Numbered from the stretch's first letter, positions 10,975-22,029 are shown. The stretch is DNA of 64,000 bases from Vesta saturnalis (GCA_036346205.1 JARFJB010000664.1:1580001-1644000); one strand, 5' to 3'. Notes: generated from the letters alone by a model not told the origin. Made by a program: numbers and translations.

Positions 10975-11700
10975 AAGCTGTAGTTAGTGTCCCTATACTT
11001 TTGGGTATCAACAAAACAAGAAAAACTGCGAAAACATTACGAAAAATCTGTGCTATTGCATGGAATGGTCTCCAAGTGGTTTCAGTTATTTAAAACTGGG
11101 CACATAGGCACCGATGGTGGTGAACGCGTAAGGCCTTCACGAACGGTCACTACTTGAAAAAATCGTGATATACTAAGTACAGATCGGCGTGTCAGTCAAT
11201 GCAATGGATTTGACCAGGCGATAGTGCTCTAAAGAAGGCTAAAATGGTTTACTCCGTTAATGACGTCTTGGGGTATTAGTTTTTGGGACTCCAAAGGTAT
11301 AATCTATATTAACTATTTGGAATGGGGAAAAACAATAACTGTACAATATTACGCTGATTTCTTGATTCGTTTTAATGTAGACTTAAAGAAAAGCGACCAC
11401 ATTTGGTACGTAAGACAGTGATCATCTCATTTGATCGCTAAATTGGAAAAATTACGGTATGAAGTGCTTCCTCATTCACCGTACACTCCAGATATAGTCC
11501 CAAGCGATTTCTTTGTATTTCGGAATTTGTCTCTTGCGGGAAAAAAAGTTGACAACAAATAAAGAGGTTATTGCTGCAACGGAGGCCTAATTTGACGAGT
11601 TGCCAAATGAATGTTTTTCGGACATTGGAAAGTCGTTGGACTAAGTGGCAGCGCTCGAAAGAAATTATGTTGAAAAATAGTAAACAAAATTTACGCTAAA
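10975..11700 (+). pseudogene. Classic mariner transposase, decayed
   Basis: The catalytic half is legible through several frames: VFWDSKGI-like sequence followed by YINYLEWGKTIT and YYADFLIRF (the block before the second Asp), a degraded second-Asp region (HIWYVRQ...SSHLIAKLE, normally HDNAPSH), then YEVLPHSPYTPDIVPSDFFVF with the third Asp (normally SPYSPDLAPSDYHLF). The N-terminal part is barely readable from about 10975. Stops and shifts throughout. Confidence 0.7.
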
Positions 11701-12116
11701 CCTGTGTTTTATTGGGATATTACGCTTTCATGAAACTTCCGTCGTGGTTAATTATTATTGATTGAATACTTTTTTATGTATTTTACTAATTTAGATAAAC
11801 AGTGATATACAGTGAATTTACAGTTAGACTGTCCTAAGCCAAGATACATATGTATCTTGGTCCTTACCGAAAGGGTCAAGTAAGATTTATTTATTTGTAG
11901 CATTTTAATTATTTTCTGTGTGTTAGGCAACTTCATACACATCCCTGCATACATGATTATGAACATTCTTTTTAGGGAAGTATGTGTGGGTTGGTTACTT
12001 TTTTGGATATATTCTATTTTGGGTTTTTGTAAACAAATGTTTTAATGTGTTAATTAGACTTTGATGAAGTTTAACAAAAGGAACATTTAAGAAGTACAAA
12101 AACGTACACCCTTACT
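11701..12116. other. Spacer, nothing recognised
   Basis: Between two mariner remnants. No convincing gene or repeat apart from a short palindrome-like GATACATATGTATC at 11843-11856. Confidence 0.4.
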
Positions 12117-12118
12117 TA

Positions 12119-13096
12119 CGAGGGTGGTTCTATAATTATTGTCCCTGGCCTATAAACGTTTTTATTTTTCACAAAGTCTCCTTTCACAATAATGCACTCC
12201 TTCCACCTACGCTGTAAGGCCACTATGCCTGCTTCAAAGAAAGTTTCTGGCTGAGCCGTGAACCATTCCTCCACAGCCTCCATAACAGCTGCATTCGAGT
12301 TAAACTTCGCCCCCTTGAGGAGCTCCTTCACCTTAAGGAACGAATGAAAGTCACTAGGGGCGAGGTCTGGTGAGTAGGGAGGATGTTCTAACACATAAAA
12401 ACCAGCTGTATGGATTTCGGAACCAGTAACAAGTAGTCAATAAGAAGTACACCCTTCGCATCCCAAAAAATTGTGCCATAACTTTGCGTGGTAATGCTTG
12501 CACCTTGAACTTGCGGGAGGAGGTGAATTTCTGTACCGCTACTCCATACTCCGTCATTTGGACTCGGGATCATAGTGGTGGAGCTACGTCTCACCCACTA
12601 TCACAAATCTATCAGAGAACTGCTTCAGATCTGGCTCCATAAGCTCCAAACCAGACTTTGAACAACGAACTCTATTTTTCTGTTGTTGAAGGGTTAGCAT
12701 TTTGGGTACCTAACGCGCTGACACTTTTCTGAACCCCAAGTGTTCGTGTACAATTGTTTTCACTGAGACTACAGTGATATGCAAGATTTCTACTAACTGT
12801 CGTGCTGTAGTTCGTCTCTCTGCCATAATCGTGTCATGCCCAGTATCAATGTTTTCTGGGGTACATGCTGTTGTTGGAGGACCAGCACCAGGGGCCTGTT
12901 GACAGCTATCCCTGCCGTAAGGGAAGTCGCGACACCAGTTCTTTAGCACCGGCTAGGAAGGGGCTCCATTTCCCAACACACTGACCATGTCAACATGAAT
13001 TCCTTTTCTGACAGTAGGTTACAATATTCCCCATCATCCATCGCAGTTGAAATATTTTATAACACACTCGGGACACTTATTATTGAACCACCCTCG
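12119..13096 (-). mobile_element. Mariner element, structurally near-complete
   Basis: The two ends are matching inverted repeats, CGAGGGTGGTTCTATAATTA at the left and a near copy inverted at 13068-13096 (TTATTGAACCACCCTCG), each flanked by TA. The length (978 bp) is slightly short of a typical ~1.25-kb mariner because part of the gene is deleted. The transposase runs on the minus strand. Confidence 0.9.
12160..13050 (-). pseudogene. Mariner (DD34D) transposase with internal deletion
   Basis: N-terminal half (minus, 12710-12949): LKNWCRDFPYGRDS, MAERRTTARQLVEILHI, TIVHEHLGFRKVSAR. The first catalytic block reads VGETxLHHYDPESK where VDETWLHHYDPESK is normal: the Asp is now Gly and the Trp codon is TAG. 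It continues through FKVQALPRKVMA, FWDAKGVLLIDYL and then jumps to LEHPPYSPDLAPSDF (third Asp) and KELLKGAKFNSN. The second-Asp block (normally HDNARPHTA) is deleted. Loss of two catalytic Asp and two frameshifts make it inactive. Confidence 0.85.
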
Positions 13097-13098
13097 TA

Positions 13099-13655
13099 TA
13101 TTCTCAAATATAACGATGAATTTTTGCCGTATTCGAAACTTTTCTGATGACGATAAGAACAAACATAAAAGTAAGGATCAATTAGTGATGCAAGAGAAGT
13201 TTATTATTAGGTTTACATTGTATTGTTTTACTCTATTTAACTTTTAATGACGAGAAAGCATTTCATTTTCCGTGAAACCTTCAGTACCCCTACATTAATG
13301 AAAGTTTTTGTGAGTTCTACTTTTTATATATACTTTGCAAATTAAAATAAAATAAAGGCACTAAATGTCCTATCCTCATGAAATAAAATGTAAACCGTAC
13401 AAGAAATGTAGATAAACAAAAGCAGCTTTAAGTAAGAACCTTTATGTAATGTATAATTAAATAATTAAAACAGTCACATTGAAAGAAAAACATTTATTTT
13501 GAACAAAAATAGGCTTCTACATTAATCATAAAAAATTACTATCAACACACAATACTTTGAAATACAAAAAAAATTGTTCCGTTATATAACGCGTTACGTC
13601 ATCTAACATGACAACATATCATGACGTCATAACATTATATAGTATAACATAACAT
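13099..13655. other. Spacer, nothing recognised
   Basis: AT-rich. A short tract with repeated TGACGTCAT-like words (13605-13630) lies near its end; no coding signal. Confidence 0.4.
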
Positions 13656-13760
13656 AAGCTATCATCAGCGGTTGACCGCTGATGATAGCTTAGCGATTGA
13701 AATGCATTCGGTGTTTTTTTAATTTGGTGTGGTACGTCGGTGTAGTATTTTATTTGTTAC
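13656..13760 (+). mobile_element. Penelope-like element terminus with inverted duplication
   Basis: 13656-13672 and 13675-13691 form a 17-bp perfect inverted repeat (AAGCTATCATCAGCGGT / ACCGCTGATGATAGCTT) with a 2-base gap. It duplicates the 5' half of the hammerhead-like core. The remainder (GTGTTTTTTTAATTTGGTGT, GGTACGTCGGTGT) is a diverged relative of 5466-5536 read on the other strand. Confidence 0.5.
13675..13714 (+). ncRNA. Hammerhead-ribozyme-like motif, second copy
   Basis: Order on the plus strand: ACCG, CTGATGA, a weak stem-loop TAGCTTAGCGATT, GAAA, TGCATT, CGGT. Core words CTGATGA and GAAA are exact and the helix I arms (ACCG/CGGT) match those of the copy at 5530-5575. Helix II is poor here, so this copy is probably inactive. 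An inverted copy of its 5' half lies immediately upstream. Confidence 0.4.
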
Positions 13761-14510
13761 AAATCCTGCCACAGTTCCAGTGTTCCAGATTTTTCAAATT
13801 ACGATTATGTTTCCACGCGTTGGTGAGAGTAAAATAGTAAAATGAATTTTATATAGGAGTTTCATATTTTTAGTAAACAGTGGATGATCTTATTTTTTAA
13901 GTAATAGTTTATTTATAGTTTATCTTGAGTTGGAATTACGTCATTAGAAATTGCTTCTTTGTAGATAAAATTACTTTAGGAAAGCGTAGATTTGCATATT
14001 CAGAACGTCGGCGGCTGATGACGGGAAATTTGTTTTTGATAAATTAGTATAAGTAAACAATTGTGGTTTTTATAAGACGTTAATTTAGAGTTGATTTTTC
14101 AAAGTTTAGAGACGACGAAAACAGGTCATGTTACAATATTTTTAAGTTAATGCTAGTGACGTGTTTTTACAGTTTGGTTCCCAAAATTTCGTTTTTACTG
14201 CGCTCACGGTTTGAAGGAATTGCTTTTTTAAGAGTGGTATGTGGCGGGAAATGTAAAATGGTAAAATGTTTTAAATTCGAAGTCGATGTCGAACTGTAGA
14301 AGAAAGAGGTTGGACGCTGAGCGTGGGATGTGATCTTGGGGCGTACTGAATTTTCTACCGGGTCTGTCGTAGAGAAAAGCTTTCCCGTTCACATTTGTGT
14401 GATTTTAAAGAGTATTAAACTACCCCGGGGATCTTTTTTTTGTGTTGAGCTTGGATAGGCAGAAGAGACATTTACGGGGTCCATCGAAGTGAATTAGTGT
14501 TTAATTTTAG
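13761..14510. other. Spacer, nothing recognised
   Basis: About 750 bp without domain, tandem repeat or RNA signal before the satellite block. Confidence 0.4.
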
Positions 14511-16797
14511 TAACGTAACGTAACGTAACGTAACGTAACGTAACGTAACGTAACGTATAAACATAACATAACATAACATAACATAACAAACGTAACGTAA
14601 CGTAACGTAACGTAACGTAACGTAATAACCAGTAACATAAAAAACATACATATACATATATATAACATAATATAAATAACATAACATAACATAACATAAC
14701 ATAGACAATAACAATACGAGCACATGACAGTAATATACATAACATAATAATACAACATAACGTAATAACATAATAACATAACATATAAACATAACAAATA
14801 ATAACTACATAACATAACGTAACGTAACGTTACGTAACATACATAACATAACATAACATAACGTAATAACATAAATAGCACAATAACAACTAACGGCACA
14901 ACACAACGCACACGTAACATAACATAACAACATAACTTAAGATAACATAACATGAAACATAAGATAACAAACAGCCTAACTAACGAAACGCAACGTGACG
15001 TGACATCTCGTGGCGTGGCGTGACGTATGCATGCCCTGATATGACATGCCGTGACGTGACGTGACAACGGCACGTTACGCCACGTTACGTCACGTCAAGC
15101 AGACATACCACGTTACGTCAGGCCTCGTCACTTGACGTCACGTTAGGTTATGCTGTTATCTATATGTGCATGTTGTTATGTTGTTATGTTATGTTATGTT
15201 ATGCTAGTATGTATATTATGTTATGTTATGTTATTGTTATGTTATGTTTTATGTTATTAGTTATTATGCCATGTTATGTTGTTAGTTATGTTATGTTATG
15301 TTGTTATGTTATTATGTTGTTATGTTGTTATGTTGTTATGTTGTTATGTTGTTATGTTGTTATGTTGTTATGTTATGTTATGTTATTTGTTATGTTGTTA
15401 TGTTGTTATGTTGTTATGTTGTTATGTTGTTATGTTGTTATGTTGTTATGTTGTTATGTTGTTATGTTGTTATGTTGTTATGTTGTTATGTTGTTATGTT
15501 GTTATGTTGTTATGTTGTTATGTTGTTATGTTGTTATGTTGTTATGTTGTTATGTTGTTATTTGTTATGTTGTTATGTTGTTATGTTGTTATGTTGTTAT
15601 GTTGTTATGTTGTATGTTGTTATGTTGTTATGTTGTTATGTTGTTATGTTGTTATGTTGTTGTTGTTATGTTGTTATGTTGTTATGTTGTTATGTTGTTA
15701 TGTATTTGTTATGTTGTTATGTTGTTATGTTGTTATGTTGTTATGTTGTTATTTGTTATGTTGTTATGTTGTTATGTTGTTATGTTGTTATGTTTTATGT
15801 TGTTATGTTGTTATGTTGTTATGTTGTTATTTGTTATGTTTGTTATGTTGTTATGTTGTTATGTTGTTTTATGTTGTTATGTTGTTATGTTGTTATGTTG
15901 TTATGTTGTTATGTTGTTATGTTGTTATGTTGTTATGTTGTTATGTCGTTATGTCGTTATGTCGTTATGTCGTTATGTCGTTATGTTGTTATGTTGTTAT
16001 GTTGTTATGTTGTTATGTTGTTATGTTGTTATGTTGTTATGTTGTTATGTTGTTATGTTGTTTTGTTATGTTGTTATGTTGTTATGTTGTTATGTTGTTA
16101 TGTTGTTATGTTATGTTATGTTGTTATGTTGTTATGTTATGTTGTTATGTTGTTATGTTGTTATGTTGTTATGTTGTTATGTTGTTATGTTGTCATGTTG
16201 TTATGTTGTTATGTTATTGTCGTTATGTTGTTATGTTGTTATGTTGTTATGTTGTCATGTTGTCATGTTGTCATGTTGTCATGTTGTCATGTTGTCATGT
16301 CGTTATGTCGTTATGTCGTTATGTCGTTATGACGTGATGTCGTGATGTCGTTATGTCGTTATGTCGTTATGTCGTTATGTCGTTATGTCGTTATGTCGTT
16401 ATGTCGTTATGTCGTTATGTCGTTATGTCGTTATGTCGTTATGTCGTTATGTCGTTATGTCGTTATGTCGTTATGTCGTTATGTCGTTATGTCGTCATGT
16501 TGTCATGTTGTCATGTTGTCATGTTGTCATGTTGTCATGTTGTCATGTTGTCATGTTGTCATGTTGTTATGTTGTTATGTTGTTATGTTATGTTGTTATG
16601 TTATGTTATGTTATTTTATTTTACGTTACGTTACGTTACATTACGTTACGTTATGGTACGTTGTTATGTGACTTGACGTGACGTGGCGTTACGTGACGTG
16701 ACGGGACGTGTTATGACATGATGTTTTACATTACATGCCATGCCATGTCATACCATTCCGTGCCATGTCAGAGATGACATGACATGTCATGACGGCG
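14511..16797. repeat. Satellite-like pentamer/octamer block with strand switch
   Basis: Left part (14511-15060): tracts of (ACGTA)n and (ACATA)n, A-rich on the plus strand. After a transitional stretch of CACGTTACGT/GACGTGACGT words, the plus strand becomes T-rich: (TGTTA)n, a long octamer array, then TTACG pentamers at 16620-16650, the complement of the left edge. The edges at both sides dissolve into degenerate ACGTGACGT and CATGTCATGC words. Long apparent reading frames with MLLCCYVV periodicity are a by-product of the repeat and are not genes. Confidence 0.95.
15296..16600. repeat. ATGTTGTT octamer array with homogenised variant blocks
   Basis: The basic unit is ATGTTGTT. Variant units cluster: ATGTCGTT at about 15944-15985 and 16298-16490, ATGTTGTC at about 16250-16300 and 16490-16565. 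Because three octamers make 24 bases with no stop triplet, all three forward frames stay open for more than 1 kb and encode the same eight-residue cycle MLLCCYVV. The reverse strand contains TAA in each unit. Confidence 0.9.
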
Positions 16798-16837
16798 AAT
16801 TTGATCTTAACTGGGTCAATGCTATTTAAATTATAGC

Positions 16838-16839
<2 letters not shown>

Positions 16840-16915
<76 letters not shown>
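16840..16915. repeat. (TA)n microsatellite
   Basis: About 38 TA units directly against the left end of the Tc1/mariner-type element that follows. Confidence 0.95.
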
Positions 16916-16917
<2 letters not shown>

Positions 16918-18389
16918 GTATTTTAAAATCACCGACAAACGAAAACTGGAGATTCTATGATTCAAAATAAGACAAACATGATCATAAATGCTTTTCCGAA
17001 AATGCTTCCTAACCGAGATACAGGTTGATTAAAAATAATTTTTTAAGATTTTTAAGATTTGATACACCTAAATGTCTAATTAAATACAATTAATCAGGTG
17101 AGTTTGTTAACTGACTCCATCCAGTGGCGTAGAATATTTAATTAATCAGTTTAAGTAAAAAACGCACGCCCTTGGTTTTTGAAGAAATATTTTTTGATAG
17201 ATTCAACATTTAATTCTGCAAATAAAATCATACTTAGTATTTTTCGATTCGGCACCGTTTTTGAAATATTTTGCATTAACATAAACGACCACATTATTCA
17301 ATAAAAATAAAATTTGTTTTATCTTACAAAAAATAACGCAGTTAACTATTAGGTACACTATTAAAGAGATATTGAAAGAATCAAAACAAAATAATAATTA
17401 TATTTATACATATTGTTCAAAATGTCCTCCTTCCTTTTGAATGCAAGCTTGTATTCTTCTAGCAAACGAAACCTAATACGCTGAAAAATTTGTGGCATAG
17501 CCCTAATTTCATCGCATGCCATCTGTATGCGATACCAAAGTTGCTCTCGATTATCAATTTGAACAGAATAGACACGAGTTTTCAGATACCCCCACACAAA
17601 AAATCCAATGTGTTTAAATCTGGCGATCGAGCCCGCCACGGTACTTCACTTCGTCGTCCAATCCAGCGTCCAGGGAACCATGCATTTAAAAATTCTCTGA
17701 CGTTTCGTGTAGAATGTGGTGGTGCACCATCAAGAATGAAATACATGTTCATTCTAACATCTAAGGGTACGTCGTCAAAATATTCTAGCAAATCTTCTCT
17801 CAAAAATTTAAATAGAATTCGCCAGTAAGTCTTTGAGGAAAACGAATATGTCCGATTAGGTGATCGTCTAGTATACCTATCCAAATATTTTCGCTAAATC
17901 TATGTTGAACTACAGTTGGATGCTGATTTTCATCTAACCATGTGTGGCAATTATGCAAGTTTATTATTCCATTTTGGGAAAAAATACACTTATCAGTGGT
18001 CAATAAGTTTCTAACAAATTGTACATCTTCAGCATTTTTATTTAAAACCATTCGCAAAAATTCATTCGACGAGGATGGTCAGCAGGCAATAATGCATGCA
18101 CTTTTGTTGGTGAAAGGGATGTAAATTTTGTTCTCGTAAAACTTTCTAAGACTTGCTATGCGACATATCAAATTCTAAACCTAACTCACTCGTACTTATT
18201 GATGAATTTTCATAAACAAGTTACGATGAACGGTTCTAAACGTAGTATTATGTGGATTTTAAATTATTTTTAATCAACCTGTATCTCGGTTAGAAGCATT
18301 TTCGGAAAAGCGTTTATGATAATTTTTGTCTTATTTTGAATCATAGAATCTCCAGTTTTCGTTTGTCGGTGATTTTAAAATACACCCTG
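16918..18389 (-). mobile_element. Tc1/mariner-type element, ~135-bp inverted repeats, inside (TA)n
   Basis: Left block 16918-17047 (GTATTTTAAAATCACCGACA ... CGAGATACAGGTTGATT) is matched inverted at 18256-18389, whose outer end keeps the full ACACCCTG terminus. (TA)n tracts lie on both sides (16840-16915, 18393-18482), as expected if the element entered a TA microsatellite. Confidence 0.85.
17361..18235 (-). pseudogene. Tc1/mariner-type transposase, frameshifted
   Basis: Minus-strand order: ISTSELGLEFDMS and KVLREQNLHPFHQQK (helix-turn-helix end), then TTDKCIFSQNGIINLHNCHT around the first catalytic position (normally FTDExxF; the acidic partner reads Lys), ENIWIGILDDHLIGHI, DDVPLDVRMNMYFILDGAPPHST (second Asp in LDGAPPH), FPGRWIGRRSEVPW, SPDLNTLDFL (third Asp), then VWGYLKTRVYSVQIDN and a C-terminal helix. 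Two frameshifts and one early stop. It occupies the interior of the inverted-repeat element. Confidence 0.8.

Positions 18390-18392
<3 letters not shown>

Positions 18393-18482
<90 letters not shown>
18393..18482. repeat. (TA)n microsatellite
   Basis: About 45 TA units directly against the right end of the preceding element. Confidence 0.95.
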
Positions 18483-18485
<3 letters not shown>

Positions 18486-18611
18486 ATTAAAAATTTTCTT
18501 GTATCCTTTTAGGTTCTTTACAAAAACAAAAATGTACCAAGCAGAATTCAGTTCAGGTTCCATACTCATATCTTGTTATAAATAAAATAATCGATTACTT
18601 TCAAGTTGAAA

Positions 18612-19182
18612 TTCTTTTCTTTAGCATCACAAAGAAAGTCTAAAGAAGAGCCCATTCTTTGTTTGATTCCAGAGTTTTCCAATGAGCACAGAACTTCCGG
18701 TAGCCTATCTCGTGCAAGAGAGACCGCAAAATTTCTCAGAAATGAGATATTGTGAAACGCTGATTTCACGGATTTTTTGGTGTCAAGTTCATTACCGACC
18801 ACAGGTAAGCGGCCACTCCTTTCAGCATCATGAATGTCCGTTCCTCCTTGTTTAAACATACGGCATAATTGACGCACAACTTCATCACACTTGACATTTG
18901 GTCCCTAAACAGTACAGATTTCACGATGAATGTCTGTTACTGAAAGGTTTTTTGCCAATAAAAATCGTATCATAGCACGGATTTCGCACTTCGCGGAGTT
19001 TTCAATTACAGTAGCCATTTTGAATCAATGCAACGGGCGAACGAAACGTAGCACCACTTTCACACTGACACAGCTAGATGCGTACCGAGCTCATGCGTTC
19101 GCAGACACAAACATGGCACCGCTACCCTACTACTTCCTGCGCTACACGAAAACAGAGGCTAGTTTGTGGATTGCCCTCGTAG
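18612..19182 (-). pseudogene. Mariner (SETMAR-type) transposase, N-terminal half, copy 1
   Basis: Minus strand: the frame at 18930-19020 gives the helix-turn-helix start, then MRQLCRMFKQGGTDIHDAER, then NELDTKKSVKSAFHNISFLR and SLARDRLPEVLCS, and finally QRMGSSLDFLCDAKE. The right end, GGATTGCCCTCGTA on the plus strand, is a mariner terminus. The catalytic half is absent: homology to the second copy (23655-24204) starts at about 18612, next to the (TA)n tract. It forms the first part of a duplicated unit. Confidence 0.8.
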
Positions 19183-19753
19183 AATTATAATTTAAATCAA
19201 GATTGCTGTTTTATCTCAATGAGTTGTTACCATAACTACTTGTTTGTTATTTTACTTATATAAGAAAATACATAATTAAAGCCTGTCCGGTAGAACTGAA
19301 CGGGTATCGGATTAACAAGGAGGATTGTCAATATATGGTTCTATTGTGCTTGAAACCGCCTTAATGCTTTGCTGTCTCGTACTTATTGTACGTGACAAAG
19401 AAAGATGGATATATTATGAATAATGCCTCTATTTCTGCCGAACAAAAGCGTTTGCAACTTTCACACATAATGACAAGGCAATAAGAATCAGATGCAGGTA
19501 GAATAGAAATTCAATAGGTATAATAAAATGCCAGTGGTTCTCAACACTGCTTTAACATTATATAATTTGTGAAGAAATGCAACTTTTGTATAATAAAAAT
19601 AATAATCGATTACTAATTACCTATAAGTAATTTCAATTGACACCTTTCACTTATACTTATAACAACAATAACAAATACATTTTATTATAGTTAGTAAATA
19701 TTAATTAAATTACAAAGATATACTTTTATAATTAAATGTAAAAATTATAATTG

Positions 19754-21079
19754 TCATTCGGCTTCAGATTCATCACTTCCTGAGTCATCCAAATCTTGGA
19801 AAAGATCATCGTCATCACTTTCTTCAGTGTTAACTGTGAAAATAAGAGGTCTTACTTCATCCACAATCTCTTCATTAACAAAAGTATCTTTAATTATTTT
19901 ATCCGTATGATCAATACATTTTGCCATATTTCCGCACTAACTGTTTTTAATGCGTCGTTCCACGTATTAAGAACATCTTCGTCTTTTCCGGATGTCGCAA
20001 CGATACTTTTGTCGTATTTGTTCTTAGTAATGCCCCATACCAACTCAATTGGATTGAAATGGCAATGATACGGGGCAGGCGCAAAACTTCATGTCCATAT
20101 GATAGAGCTAGCTCATCGATTACATATTTTTCGCATTGGTCTACTTTGTTTCTTTTGGCCAATTCCACTAACTCTGCCTTTGTCATAAAATTTTCCACGC
20201 TATTTTTTAGCGGTTAACCATTGCTGTATTTCTTCTTTTTCCAAGAAACTTTGACTGCCTTCTCTGCCTTTCGAGAATGATAACTCGCATTGTCAAGGAC
20301 AATTATTGATGGTTCCTCTAATTTTTGTAAAAGTGATTCCTCAAACCATTTTTCGAACAATTCTGCGTTCATATTATCGTGATAATCTAATGATTTATTT
20401 TTGTACCGAAAATTAATTGACTTCCGTCGATAAAACCGTTTCTGTTACCTGCTTCAATGATAATAAATCGTTTTCCATCTGATGATTTGTTCGGTTGATG
20501 TAAACTCTTTGCACTGTTATCTTGCCAAGTACATTTTGACGTACTACCTTTACTAAATATCCACGTTTCGTCTGTAAAACAAACTGTCTCGAACTTTCGG
20601 AGTTAAGATTTTGAGATACTTTCTCAGAAAAACGTTTCTTTTGGCTTTGTTCACAAACCGCGTCTATTGTTGGTTTTTGGAATTTAAAGCCCATATTTTT
20701 AACACTAGAGCCAAACTGGTTTTTCCTATTTCATACGCGGTTCTCAATTTTAAGAAGTTTAATAATGAATTTAACGTTACGTGTTCCTTCTTCGCGTACA
20801 TCTCGTATATTAATGCACGAATTGTTTGTTTTCCATTTTCTGGAAAATCTGTAGTGCAAAGTTTGACACGCTGTTTTTTCACTGGAGGTTCAACTCGCCG
20901 CCATTTTTTTAAAGCACAGATTTTCCCCACCGTCGAAACCGAAAGTTTTAACGCGTTTGCTGTTCTTTGTTGAACAGAAAATGTAGATAATAGTGGACCA
21001 CCATTTTCTTTTCTTCTTTAAAATAATCGACTGTATTTAAAACTAATTCGCGAATTTCTTTACTCAACTTTTTCGGCAT
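19754..21079 (-). pseudogene. DDE_3-type (IS630/Tc1/mariner-related) transposase, lightly broken
   Basis: Starts MPKKLSKEIRELVLNTV at 21079 and ends in an acidic tail DDSGSDESEAE before a stop at 19754-19756, ~440 codons. In order: N-terminal DNA-binding part (KKWRRVEPPVKKQ, TIRALIYEMYAKKEHVT), FTDETWIFSKG (first Asp), GKRFIIIEAGNRNGFIDGS, IIVLDNASYHSRKAEKA (second Asp), then MTKAELVELAKRNK, YVIDELALSYGHEVLRLP and HFNPIELVWGITKNKYD (final Glu in NPIE). This arrangement is known in insect and aphid proteins annotated as DDE superfamily endonucleases. About four or five single-base shifts and a few stops. All three acidic catalytic residues remain readable. Confidence 0.8.
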
Positions 21080-21308
21080 TATATTAATGGTTAGTTTATA
21101 TAAACGCTTACTCAAAGAATAATGATAATATAGATATTGCAGTTGTTTTATTTATACCTATATGTACCTACTAAATGGTATAATAATCTATTATTAATTA
21201 CTTATTGTTACAGTATTGCATATTTATTTGGATTCTTTTGTAATTGAGTACACTAAAACGTCATTACCATACTTAGGTATACAATGAACTTTCTAAATGT
21301 AAATTGAA

Positions 21309-22010
21309 ATACCTATACTTAATCGAATATTCATTATTATGAATGGCTTTTATAAATGTTTATTATAAAACTTGCATTCTTCCATAAATTTTAAATGTAA
21401 TGTTAAAGCAGTGTTGAGAACCACTGGCATTTTATTATACCTATTGAATTTCTATTCTACCTGCATCTGATTCTTATTGCCTTGTCATTATGTGTGAAAG
21501 TTGCAAACGCTTTTGTTCGGCAGAAATAGAGGCATTATTCATAATATATCCATCTTTCTTTGTCACGTACAATAAGTACGAGACAGCAAAGCATTAAGGC
21601 GGTTTCAAGCACAATAGAACCATATATTGACAATCCTCCTTGTTAATCCGATACCCGTTCAGTTCTACCGGACAGGCTATACCTATACTTAATCGAATAT
21701 TCATTATTATGAATGGCTTTTATAAATGTTTATTATAAAAACTTGCATTCTTCCATAAATTTTAAATGTAATGTTAAAGCAGTGTTGAGAACCACTGGCA
21801 TTTTATTATACCTATTGAATTTCTATTCTACCTGCATCTGATTCTTATTGCCTTGTCATTATGTGTGAAAGTTGCAAACGCTTTTGTTCGGCAGAAATAG
21901 AGGCATTATTCATAATATATCCATCTTTCTTTGTCTCAAGCACAATAGAACCATATATTGACAATCCTCCTTGTTAATCCGATACCCGTTCAGTTCTACC
22001 GGACAGGCTT
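21309..22010. repeat. Tandem duplication of transposon right end
   Basis: 21309-21678 and 21679-22010 are near-identical direct copies starting ATACCTATACTTAATCGAAT and both ending at the GGACAGGCT terminus. The second lacks ~40 bp present in the first (from about 21570 to 21610). Confidence 0.95.
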
Positions 22011-22029
22011 TATTTAATAGTATATTATG

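Larger units (their letters stand above)
19279..22010 (-). mobile_element. DNA transposon with ~280-bp inverted repeats and TA target duplication
   Basis: Left end AAGCCTGTCCGGTAGAACTG; right end is its complement, CAGTTCTACCGGACAGGCTT, ending at 22010. The left repeat runs to about 19560. The second copy of the flanking duplicated unit (near 24331-24345) shows the same flanks without the element: CATAAT-TA-TTTAATAG, whereas here the TA is present on each side (19277-19278 and 22011-22012). So the element duplicated TA on insertion. The right terminal segment is present twice in tandem (21309-21678 and 21679-22010). The interior carries one minus-strand transposase gene. Confidence 0.92.

Noticed and set aside
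14511..14565. Insect telomeric repeat
   Set aside because: Insect telomeres are usually (TTAGG)n; the unit here is ACGTA/TTACG and lies internally.
14472..15073. Minus-strand frames of 96-188 codons rich in Tyr, Val and Cys
   Set aside because: They read the complementary strand of the pentamer repeats; same reasoning as for the octamer frames.
15164..16681. Frames of 106-393 codons with MLLCCYVV periodicity
   Set aside because: They are read straight from the octamer satellite in all three forward frames with no other composition, so they are repeat artefacts rather than genes.
14511..16797. CRISPR array
   Set aside because: There are no spacers between repeats, and the context is a eukaryotic transposon landscape.
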